From Muribaculaceae bacterium (lineage in GTDB: Bacteria > Bacteroidota > Bacteroidia > Bacteroidales > Muribaculaceae): 33,120 nt of DNA. Positions 16,876-23,753 of the stretch are shown here, one piece after another (within the stretch, counting starts at the first letter, position 1; each line of letters opens with the position of its first letter). A program made the position numbers and the translations under genes. The notes below the pieces were generated by a model. It was not told the origin of the DNA. It saw only the letters and a list, made by a program, of their open reading frames with translations, and made no database searches. The stretch spans positions 1-33,120 of the forward strand of contig VSPO01000025.1 in assembly GCA_009775375.1 (NCBI GenBank), read 5' to 3'.

Positions 16876-18558
16876 ATGGCAGACGATAAAAAAATTATTT
16901 TCTCAATGGTGGGAGTCAGCAAGATCATCCCCCCTCAGCGCCAGATTCTAAAAGACATCTATCTTTCGTTTTTCTACGGCGCGAAAATCGGAATTATTGG
17001 ACTCAACGGCTCCGGAAAATCGACCTTGCTGAAAATCATCGCCGGAATCGACAAAAGCTATCAAGGCAACGTGGTCTTCTCTCCGGGCTATTCCGTAGGC
17101 TATCTGGAGCAGGATCCCAAGCTCGACCCGGAAAAGACAGTCAAAGAGGTTGTGCAGGAAGGCGTGCAGCCGGTGCTCGACCTGCTTAAGGAATACGACG
17201 AAGTCAACAATGCCTTCGCCGATACTGACATGCTGGAGAATCCCGACAAAATGGAGTCATTGATCAACCGTCAGGCTGAGCTTCAAGACAAGCTCGACGC
17301 GTGCGACGCATGGAACATCGACAATAAGCTCGAACGCGCCATGGACGCGCTGCGCTGTCCCCCCGACGATAAAAAGATTGCCGTGCTGTCCGGCGGAGAA
17401 CGCCGTCGGGTGGCTCTATGCCGTCTGCTCCTCCAGCAGCCCGACATTCTTCTTCTCGACGAGCCCACCAACCACCTCGACGCTGAAAGCATCGACTGGC
17501 TCGAACAGCATCTCCAGCAATATCCCGGCACGGTGATCGCCGTCACCCACGACCGCTATTTCCTCGACCACGTGGCCGGATGGATTCTTGAGCTCGACCG
17601 TGGAGAAGGGATTCCTTGGAAAGGCAACTACAGCTCCTGGCTCGACCAAAAGACAAAGCGCATGGCTCAGGAGGAAAAACAGGCGAGCAAACGTCGCAAA
17701 ACCCTCGAACGCGAGCTTGAATGGGTGCGCATGGCCCCGAAGGCTCGTCAAGCTAAAGGAAAAGCTCGTCTTTCGAGCTACGACCGTCTTCTCAACGAAG
17801 ACCAGAAAGAACGCGAGGAGAAGCTGGAGATATTTATTCCTAATGGCCCGAGACTCGGCAACAAGGTCATTGAGGCTCACAACCTCGCTAAAGCATACGA
17901 CGACAAAGCCCTTTTCGACGACCTCAATTTCATGCTTCCTCCAAACGGAATCGTTGGAGTGATTGGTCCGAACGGAGCCGGAAAAACCACTCTTTTCCGA
18001 CTTATAATGGGGATTGAAAAGCAAGACAAGGGTGACTTCGAAGTCGGAGAGACCGTGAAGATCGCTTACGTAGACCAGACCCACAAAGACCTTTCCCCAG
18101 ATAAAAGCGTATATGAGGTGATTTCCCAAGGAGTGGAGACATTCAGAATGGGCGGTCGCGACATGAACGCAAGGGCATATCTGTCAAAATTCAATTTCAC
18201 GGGTGCCGACCAGGAGAAGAAGATTGGCGTGCTCTCCGGAGGAGAACGCAACAGACTCCATCTTGCCATGGCACTTAAAGAGGAAGGAAACGTGCTTCTT
18301 CTCGACGAGCCCACCAACGACATCGATGTCAACACCCTCCGAGCCCTTGAAGAAGGTCTTGAAAATTTCGCGGGATGCGCCGTCGTTGTCAGCCACGACC
18401 GTTGGTTCCTCGATCGTATTGCCACTCATATCCTTGCCTTCGAAGGAGACAGCAAAGTGACCTTCTACGAAGGTTCATATTCCGACTACGAAGAGTTTAA
18501 GCGCAAGCGCGACGGCAACGACACCCCCCATCGCATCCGCTACCGCAAACTCGTCTGA
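16876..18558 (+). CDS. ettA: EttA, energy-dependent translational throttle ABC-F protein
   Basis: Cytoplasmic ABC-F ATPase that binds the ribosomal E site and gates translation according to the ATP/ADP ratio. The 560-residue product has two ATPase domains without membrane segments. Domain 1 has Walker A GLNGSGKST near 42, signature LSGGERRRVALCRLLL and LLLDEPTNHLDAESI. Domain 2 has GPNGAGKTT, LSGGERNRLHLA and LLLDEPTNDID. The EttA-specific arm insertion and the stretch AGWILELDRGEGIPWKGNYS (about 235-254) are nearly the same as in E. coli EttA, which separates it from Uup and resistance ABC-F proteins. A perfect inverted repeat terminator follows. Confidence 0.93.
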   Translation: MADDKKIIFSMVGVSKIIPPQRQILKDIYLSFFYGAKIGIIGLNGSGKSTLLKIIAGIDKSYQGNVVFSPGYSVGYLEQDPKLDPEKTVKEVVQEGVQPVLDLLKEYDEVNNAFADTDMLENPDKMESLINRQAELQDKLDACDAWNIDNKLERAMDALRCPPDDKKIAVLSGGERRRVALCRLLLQQPDILLLDEPTNHLDAESIDWLEQHLQQYPGTVIAVTHDRYFLDHVAGWILELDRGEGIPWKGNYSSWLDQKTKRMAQEEKQASKRRKTLERELEWVRMAPKARQAKGKARLSSYDRLLNEDQKEREEKLEIFIPNGPRLGNKVIEAHNLAKAYDDKALFDDLNFMLPPNGIVGVIGPNGAGKTTLFRLIMGIEKQDKGDFEVGETVKIAYVDQTHKDLSPDKSVYEVISQGVETFRMGGRDMNARAYLSKFNFTGADQEKKIGVLSGGERNRLHLAMALKEEGNVLLLDEPTNDIDVNTLRALEEGLENFAGCAVVVSHDRWFLDRIATHILAFEGDSKVTFYEGSYSDYEEFKRKRDGNDTPHRIRYRKLV

Positions 18559-18575
18559 CCCATAGAAGCTATAAA

Positions 18576-18625
18576 AGCTAAAAAGGCTCATTTCGGAAAG
18601 TTTTCCGAAATGAGCCTTTTTAGCT
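18576..18625. terminator. Bidirectional terminator, perfect 24-bp inverted repeat
   Basis: The arms 18576-18599 and 18602-18625 are perfect reverse complements of 24 bp with only GT in the centre. Each arm includes a run of five A or five T near its outer end, so the hairpin works in both directions. It lies 17 bases past the ettA stop and 12 bases past the ddh stop, between convergent genes. Confidence 0.88.
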
Positions 18626-18637
18626 CGGTCTGCCCAA

Positions 18638-19531
18638 TCAGACAAGATGAATCCATTGGTCGCGGTCGCCGGGAAGAAGATCCACCACCGGAACCTCGAT
18701 CATCGTATAGCATCCCGGCTGCTGGCGCATGGCCGCTCTGGCCACGCAGACAAGCACCTGGCCGGTCAAGGCCGGGTTGTTAATCTTCATGTCGAATTCA
18801 AACAATTGATTTTGCGTCTTGCCGCTGACGCCTTTCCTGACGAGATTGACGCCATGCCCCATATCCTTAAGGGCATCCACGCTTTCCACCTGCATCACGT
18901 GGGTCTCATCCGATGCAAAGTATGGGTCTGCCTTAATCGCGGCAGCCACCTCATTAAAGTCATATCCGGGAAGCACCTCGATATAGACCATGCGACGATG
19001 AATGCCTGTCCCGACAGGGATTGTCATTGAAAGAGCCGCCTTCACCCCGGCGATGGCTTTCACAGCCACGGTGTGGCCCATGCTCATGCCCGGTCCGAAA
19101 TTAGTATAGGTTATTCCCTTGGGAGCCACGGCCTCAAGCAGAGCCCTCACCACGGAATCGCTTCCAGGGTCCCATCCGGCTGATATGATGCTGACGGCGC
19201 CGTGCTCCTTGGCTACCTTGCCGAGATTCTTCCTAAGTTCTGCAATTTTAGTGTGGATATCAAAACTGTCCACCGTGTTGATTCCCTTCTCCAGGCATTT
19301 GACGGCATTCTCCTCCACCTTGCGGGTAGGTGTGGCAAGGATAGCCACGTCTACGTCATCAAGCTTTTCAATATCATCCACCACAGGGATACATTCCGCG
19401 ATACCCTTTCTGTCGGATGCGTCTCTCCTGACTACGCCGGCTATCTCGAAATCCGGAGCGGCCTCAAGGGCCTCAAGCGTGTACTGACCAATGTTGCCGT
19501 ATCCGACAACTGCTGCGCGTATTTTTTTCAT
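18638..19531 (-). CDS. ddh: meso-Diaminopimelate D-dehydrogenase
   Basis: NADPH-dependent enzyme that makes meso-diaminopimelate directly from tetrahydrodipicolinate and ammonia, the one-step branch of lysine and peptidoglycan precursor synthesis. The N-terminal Rossmann fold has AVVGYGNIGQY. The family motifs SAGWDPGSDS and NFGPGMSMGHTVAVKAI follow around 118-155, and the C-terminus holds the substrate-binding region. From the ATG at 19531 it is 297 residues; the in-frame ATG at 19552 adds seven residues that overlap an upstream hairpin and is less likely. It is convergent with ettA and divergent from an AspT-like transporter. The reverse, catabolic direction is also possible for this enzyme. 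Confidence 0.92.
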   Translation of the reverse strand: MKKIRAAVVGYGNIGQYTLEALEAAPDFEIAGVVRRDASDRKGIAECIPVVDDIEKLDDVDVAILATPTRKVEENAVKCLEKGINTVDSFDIHTKIAELRKNLGKVAKEHGAVSIISAGWDPGSDSVVRALLEAVAPKGITYTNFGPGMSMGHTVAVKAIAGVKAALSMTIPVGTGIHRRMVYIEVLPGYDFNEVAAAIKADPYFASDETHVMQVESVDALKDMGHGVNLVRKGVSGKTQNQLFEFDMKINNPALTGQVLVCVARAAMRQQPGCYTMIEVPVVDLLPGDRDQWIHLV

Positions 19532-19553
19532 TTTGCTGAATATGAATGGCATG

Positions 19554-19579
19554 AAGCCTGCCTGAATGGCAGGCTTTTT
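19554..19579 (+). terminator. Terminator-like hairpin in the ddh leader, oriented against ddh
   Basis: A perfect 9-bp stem (19554-19562 with 19568-19576; arm AAGCCTGCC), a 5-base loop and a T-run on the plus strand. It is 22 bases before the ddh start codon, inside the ddh leader. On the plus strand it is a good intrinsic terminator, yet no plus-strand gene ends here; it would stop antisense transcription or fold in the ddh mRNA leader. Confidence 0.6.
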
Positions 19580-19602
19580 GCCTCGGTTTATAAATTACTC
19601 TG

Positions 19603-19610
19603 CAAATTTA
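19603..19610 (-). promoter_or_regulatory. -7 element of ddh
   Basis: TAAATTTG followed by C on the minus strand matches TAnnTTTGY and lies about 71 bases before the ddh ATG. No TTG sits at the usual distance upstream, so support is partial. Confidence 0.45.
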
Positions 19611-19633
19611 CTAATAATCTCACAAAATTTGAG

Positions 19634-19641
19634 TAATTTTG
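19634..19641 (+). promoter_or_regulatory. -7 element of the AspT-like transporter gene
   Basis: TAATTTTG followed by C matches TAnnTTTGY. It lies 23 bases from the ddh -7 element, pointing the other way. The leader to the ATG at 19773 would be about 125 bases. No clear -33 element is seen. Confidence 0.48.
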
Positions 19642-19772
19642 CGCCTGTTTTTGGGTCTGGCATTGTTTCGCCTCTTCTCATGCCTTAGAATAAATGCGTC
19701 TCCACGCGCCGATATTCTCATAAAAATGACTCCTTCGAAAATTAACTACTATATAAATACGGTTTTTACTTT

Positions 19773-21467
19773 ATGGATTGGTTTATCGATCTGCTGAAAC
19801 CGGGAAACCTCTCGCTTGCAAGCACGATACTGCTCTATTCGTTCGTGATTTTCGCCGGCATTTATCTTGGCAAGGTCAAGATATTGGGCGTGTCGCTCGG
19901 AGTGACTTTCGTGCTCTTCGTAGGTATCATTCTCGGTCATTTCGGGTATGGGGTGGAAAGCAACACCCTTCATTTTTTACGAGAATTCGGTCTGATTCTC
20001 TTCATTTTCTCTATCGGTATGCAGGTTGGCCCCGGCTTCTTCTCCTCCTTTAAGGAGGGGGGAATAAGGATGAACATGCTGGCGATGCTCGGAATCGGGC
20101 TCAACGTTGCCATCATGATCGGCATCTACTTCGCTCAAGGAGGCTCCTCCGGCATGACCTCCATCGTGGAAATGGTCGGCGTGATGAGTGGAGCCGTCAC
20201 CAATACTCCCGGTCTCGGAGCTGCACAACAGACTATTCTTCAGGTTCATCCCGATGCCTACACTTCCAGCCAGGCCATGTCGATGGGCTATGCTGCCGCC
20301 TATCCTCTTGGCGTGATTGGCATCATCGTCACGATGATTCTCATCAAGAAATTCTATAAAGTCGACGTGCAAAAGGAGATTGAGGAAATCGAGAATGAGA
20401 AGTCCGACTCTACGCTGGCTCCACATATGTGCTCATTTAAAGTGACCAACGACCTCGTCTCAGGGCTCAGCATGCTGAAGCTCCACACCCTGATTTCCGC
20501 CGATTATGTATTCTCCCGCATTGAGAAACCCGACGGCACCGTAATCGTGCCCACGTCAAAAGACTGCATAGAGCTGGGAGACAACGTGCTCGTGGTGTGT
20601 GCCCTTCAGGATGAGGAGATTTTCACCCGCTTCATCGGCCCAAAAATTGAGAAAAACTGGCCTATGGACAAAGGTCCGGTCGTATCTCGCCGTATATTGG
20701 TCACCAGAACTGAATACAACGGTGTGAAACTCGGTTCGCTGCGTCTCCACGCCGCCTACAAGCTCAACGTGACGCGTGTGAATCGTGCCGGAGTCGACCT
20801 TATCGCCAGCCCCAACCTACGCCTTCAGATGGGCGACCGCGTGACTGTCGTCGGAAAGATTGAAGATATCGACCATCTCGCCTCCCGCCTCGGCAATTCC
20901 ATGAAGCGCCTTAATGAGCCCAACCTCGTCACGATGTTTATCGGCATATTCCTTGGCATACTCCTCGGAAGCCTGCCTATACAGTTCCCGGGAATGTCAG
21001 TGCCTATGAAGCTTGGCCTTGCCGGTGGTCCGCTCGTGGTTGCCATTCTTATAAGTGCCTACGGCCATAAGATACATCTCGTGACCTACACCAACTCCTC
21101 CGCCAATCTTCTCCTCAGGGAAATCGGCATCTGTCTCTTCCTCGCCTCTGTCGGCATAGCGGCCGGAAAAGATTTCGCGGAGACGGTCTTCAACCTAAGA
21201 GGAGCCCTTTGGGTAGGCTACGGATTCGTCATAACCGTCATTCCCCTTATCGTGGTTGGTTGCATCGCAAGAGGAAAATACAAGATGAACTATCTTTCAA
21301 TCATAGGCATGATGAGCGGTGGCTACACCGACCCCCCGGCTTTGGCTTATGGCAACAAGGTGGCTAACAACGATGCCCCTGCCGTGGCCTACTCCACTGT
21401 CTATCCACTGACGATGTTCATGCGTGTGATAGTGGCCCAGGTAGTGGTGCTTTGCTTCTTGTCTTAA
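19773..21467 (+). CDS. AspT/YidE family transporter with central TrkA-C domains
   Basis: Inner-membrane protein of 564 residues with the layout of the aspartate:alanine exchanger family: hydrophobic segments at about 15-175, a soluble middle at about 195-375 containing two TrkA-C (RCK-C) type domains, and a second hydrophobic half at about 380-564. The two halves share the duplicated family features: GLILFIFSIGMQVGPGFF in the first and ICLFLASVGIAAGKDF in the second, then SGAVTNTPGLGAA and SGGYTDPPALAY. The TrkA-C domains may bind a regulatory ligand. Substrate is unknown; amino acid or dicarboxylate exchange is the family's known activity. It is divergent from ddh and ends at a strong hairpin. 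Confidence 0.88.
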   Translation: MDWFIDLLKPGNLSLASTILLYSFVIFAGIYLGKVKILGVSLGVTFVLFVGIILGHFGYGVESNTLHFLREFGLILFIFSIGMQVGPGFFSSFKEGGIRMNMLAMLGIGLNVAIMIGIYFAQGGSSGMTSIVEMVGVMSGAVTNTPGLGAAQQTILQVHPDAYTSSQAMSMGYAAAYPLGVIGIIVTMILIKKFYKVDVQKEIEEIENEKSDSTLAPHMCSFKVTNDLVSGLSMLKLHTLISADYVFSRIEKPDGTVIVPTSKDCIELGDNVLVVCALQDEEIFTRFIGPKIEKNWPMDKGPVVSRRILVTRTEYNGVKLGSLRLHAAYKLNVTRVNRAGVDLIASPNLRLQMGDRVTVVGKIEDIDHLASRLGNSMKRLNEPNLVTMFIGIFLGILLGSLPIQFPGMSVPMKLGLAGGPLVVAILISAYGHKIHLVTYTNSSANLLLREIGICLFLASVGIAAGKDFAETVFNLRGALWVGYGFVITVIPLIVVGCIARGKYKMNYLSIIGMMSGGYTDPPALAYGNKVANNDAPAVAYSTVYPLTMFMRVIVAQVVVLCFLS

Positions 21468-21488
21468 CAGATTTTCATTCATAACGCC

Positions 21489-21523
21489 AAGCGGGGCGCG
21501 GTCGGTCAGACCGCGCCTCGTTT
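21489..21523 (+). terminator. Terminator after the AspT-like gene
   Basis: A GC-rich stem with a perfect 9-bp core (21495-21503 with 21509-21517) extends to 15 bp with two G-T pairs and ends in a short T-run. It starts 21 bases past the stop and 16 bases before the next ATG. Confidence 0.75.
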
Positions 21524-21539
21524 CGCCTGACTAAAAATT

Positions 21540-22181
21540 ATGGAAGAGACTTTTTCATTTATTCTGGAAGTGATCGGCACCGTCGCCGCAGCCATAAGCG
21601 GTATACGACTGGCTGCAACGAAAAATTTCGATTGGTTCGGAGCTTATACAGTAGGGTTGGTGACGGCAATCGGTGGTGGCACCCTCAGGGACGTCCTGCT
21701 CGACATACCGGTGTTCTGGATGCAGACGTGGTGGTATCTCGGAGTGACTGCTCTTTCTTTAGCCACTGTGATTGTTTTCAAAAGCATCCTCGTCAGCAAC
21801 GACCGCATCCTGTTTATATTCGACAGCATCGGCCTCGCGCTGTTCTGCGTCATCGGAATCCACAAATCCCTTGCCATCGACTATCCGATGTGGGTGGCGG
21901 TGGTCATGGGAATCATAACCGGCGCATTCGGAGGAGTGATCCGCGACATTCTCATCAATGAGGAGCCTCTGGTGTTCCGCAAAGACATATACGCCACGGC
22001 ATGTCTGGCCGGGGCAATCGTCTACTGGATAATCCTCGAAATCGGAGGCTCGTATCTTGTCCAACAGATAAGCTGCGCAGCCACAATTATCCTTCTGAGG
22101 ATACTCGCTCTGAAATACAATCTTTCCCTTCCGGTGCTGAAGCCCAATGTAAGCAAAAATACATCCGAAAAAAAACAGTAA
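21540..22181 (+). CDS. TRIC/UPF0126 family membrane protein
   Basis: Inner-membrane protein of 213 residues with seven likely membrane segments and an internal duplication. The first repeat holds SGIRLAATKNFDWFGAYTVG and GGGTLRDVLLD; the second holds GAFGGVIRDILINE and PLVFRKDIYATACLAGA. The GGxxRD motif in both repeats is the hallmark of the UPF0126 (YicG/TRIC) family. Prokaryotic members form trimeric cation channels, and some have been described as glycine transporters; the sequence does not decide. It follows the transporter after a terminator, so it may have a separate, unrecognised promoter or depend on read-through. A terminator hairpin follows. Confidence 0.88.
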   Translation: MEETFSFILEVIGTVAAAISGIRLAATKNFDWFGAYTVGLVTAIGGGTLRDVLLDIPVFWMQTWWYLGVTALSLATVIVFKSILVSNDRILFIFDSIGLALFCVIGIHKSLAIDYPMWVAVVMGIITGAFGGVIRDILINEEPLVFRKDIYATACLAGAIVYWIILEIGGSYLVQQISCAATIILLRILALKYNLSLPVLKPNVSKNTSEKKQ

Positions 22182-22198
22182 AAAACAAAGATCCGGAT

Positions 22199-22240
22199 CG
22201 GGACGCACGGCAATATCCATGCGTCCCGTTTCGTTTTCTT
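22199..22240 (+). terminator. Terminator after the TRIC-family gene
   Basis: A 9-bp perfect stem (22199-22207 with 22220-22228; arms CGGGACGCA/TGCGTCCCG) is followed by TTTCGTTTTCTT. It is also in the leader of the downstream UDP-glucose dehydrogenase gene, 35 bases before its ATG. Confidence 0.72.
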
Positions 22241-22263
22241 ACAAAACCATATTTATTTCAGCC

Positions 22264-23649
22264 ATGAACATAGCAGTCGCCGGCACCGGCTACGTCGGAC
22301 TCTCCATAGCCACCCTTTTGGCCCAGCACAACCACGTCACGGCCGTAGACGTCATCCCTGAGAAAGTCGACCTTATCAACCGCCGCATATCGCCTATCCA
22401 AGACGATTACATTGAAAAATACCTCGCCGAGAAGCAACTTGACCTTACTGCCACGCTCGACGGAGAATCGACCTACAAGGATGCTGATTTCGTCGTCATC
22501 GCAGCCCCCACCAACTACGACCCTGTGAAAAACTATTTCGACACGTCGAAGGTGGAAGAAGTGATCGACCTCGTCCTCAGCGTCAACCCTAATGCTGTGA
22601 TGGTCATAAAATCCACAATCCCCGTAGGCTACTGCCGCAACCTCTACCTTAAATACGCAAAAAAAACAACAACCAAAGGTCTAACGACTAACGACTCAAG
22701 GACTAACGACTCTCCCAAATTCAATCTGTTGTTTTTCCCTGAATTTCTTCGTGAGAGCAAAGCTCTTTACGACAATCTATACCCCTCCAGAATAATTGCC
22801 GGAATTCCCAAAATCATCGACAGCCCGGAATATGCCGAGGAAAACGAAGCAATCCTCAGCGTCACCGACATCGACTTCCTCACTAAGGCGGCTCATACAT
22901 TTGCCGGGTTGCTGCGACAAGGAGCCTTGAAAAAGGATATTCCGACCCTCTTCATGGGCATTAAGGAAGCTGAGGCCGTCAAACTGTTCGCCAACACATA
23001 TCTTGCCCTGCGCGTAAGCTATTTCAATGAGCTTGATACGTACGCAGAGGTAAAAGGACTCGATTCAAAAGCAATTATCGAGGGAGTAGGACTTGACCCT
23101 CGAATCGGCACCCACTACAACAATCCCTCCTTCGGCTACGGAGGCTATTGCCTCCCCAAAGACACGAAACAATTGCTCGCCAACTATGCCGACGTCCCTC
23201 AGAACATGATGTCGGCAATCGTGGAAAGCAACCGCACCCGCAAAGACTTCATCGCCGATCAAGTCCTCCGCATGGCCGGCTGGTATGACTACTCCTCCAA
23301 TAACCATTATGGCAAAACTAGTCTAATGGCTAATCAACTAATGACTAACGACTCACAGACTATTCCGCCGACAATAGGAGTATATAGGCTGACGATGAAA
23401 TCCAACTCCGACAATTTCCGTCAGAGCAGCATCCAGGGCGTCATGAAACGAATAAAAGCAAAAGGGGCCACCGTCGTTGTGTATGAGCCTACGCTCCCCG
23501 ACGGCAGCCTCTTTTTCGGAAGCCTCGTTGTCAACGACCTCAGCAAATTCAAAGAGATATCCAATGCCATTATAGCCAACAGATATGACTCCTGCCTTGA
23601 GGATGTCGCCACCAAAGTATATACTCGCGACATTTTCAAACGCGACTAA
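22264..23649 (+). CDS. ugd: UDP-glucose 6-dehydrogenase with two repeat-derived loop insertions
   Basis: Oxidises UDP-glucose to UDP-glucuronate with NAD, for capsule or polysaccharide precursors. The 461-residue product has the Rossmann motif GTGYVG at 7-12, KSTIPVGY near 116-123, FFPEFLRES near 157-165, and the catalytic Cys296 in GYGGYCLPKD. The ATG at 22264 is chosen because the fold begins at MNIAVAGTGYVG; an ATG at 22219 would add 15 residues over a terminator. Two loops carry unusual Thr/Asn/Ser-rich insertions, about residues 133-151 and 344-369. They are encoded by degenerate 7-base repeats, both contain TNDS, and the frame stays open through both. All catalytic motifs remain, so the enzyme is probably active. 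GDP-mannose dehydrogenase is a less likely alternative. Confidence 0.9.
   Translation: MNIAVAGTGYVGLSIATLLAQHNHVTAVDVIPEKVDLINRRISPIQDDYIEKYLAEKQLDLTATLDGESTYKDADFVVIAAPTNYDPVKNYFDTSKVEEVIDLVLSVNPNAVMVIKSTIPVGYCRNLYLKYAKKTTTKGLTTNDSRTNDSPKFNLLFFPEFLRESKALYDNLYPSRIIAGIPKIIDSPEYAEENEAILSVTDIDFLTKAAHTFAGLLRQGALKKDIPTLFMGIKEAEAVKLFANTYLALRVSYFNELDTYAEVKGLDSKAIIEGVGLDPRIGTHYNNPSFGYGGYCLPKDTKQLLANYADVPQNMMSAIVESNRTRKDFIADQVLRMAGWYDYSSNNHYGKTSLMANQLMTNDSQTIPPTIGVYRLTMKSNSDNFRQSSIQGVMKRIKAKGATVVVYEPTLPDGSLFFGSLVVNDLSKFKEISNAIIANRYDSCLEDVATKVYTRDIFKRD
22681..22711 (+). repeat. In-frame 7-base repeat array 1 inside ugd
   Basis: Units: CTAACGA, CTAACGA, CTCAAGGA, CTAACGA, then CT. It encodes LTTNDSRTNDS (residues 140-150), in a loop just before the conserved NLLFFPEFL stretch. 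Confidence 0.8.
23323..23362 (+). repeat. In-frame 7-base repeat array 2 inside ugd
   Basis: Units: CTAATGG, CTAATCA, A, CTAATGA, CTAACGA, CTCACAGA, CTA. It encodes LMANQLMTNDSQT (residues 354-366), in a loop before the conserved GVYRLTMKS stretch. Its last 18 bases match array 1 at 16 positions (CTAACGACTCACAGACTA against CTAACGACTCAAGGACTA). Confidence 0.8.
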
Positions 23650-23677
23650 CCCCACTCATCCTTAATTCCTTGTCCTT

Positions 23678-23711
23678 AGTCACTATGTTTGCATTTGAAA
23701 ACATAGTGACT
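23678..23711. terminator. Bidirectional hairpin between ugd and the GH43 gene
   Basis: A perfect 13-bp stem (23678-23690 with 23699-23711; arms AGTCACTATGTTT/AAACATAGTGACT) and an 8-base loop. It lies between convergent genes. It has little GC and only weak T-runs, so terminator function is plausible but not certain. Confidence 0.6.
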
Positions 23712-23741
23712 TAATACTTCACACTTCATACCTAATACTTT
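23710..23741. repeat. Intergenic 7-base repeat array
   Basis: Four consecutive heptads, CTTAATA, CTTCACA, CTTCATA and CCTAATA, then CTTT. They directly adjoin the hairpin and precede the GH43 stop codon on the other strand. Confidence 0.65.
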
Positions 23742-23753
23742 GCGCGAAGCGCA

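Noticed and set aside
17416..18129. A 237-codon minus-strand open frame opposite ettA
   Set aside because: Shadow of ettA; the residues reflect complement of the conserved ABC motifs.
22681..22711. CRISPR-like or attachment-site reading of the ugd repeats
   Set aside because: The units are 7-8 bases without spacers, no cas or integrase gene is near, and the reading frame continues through them.
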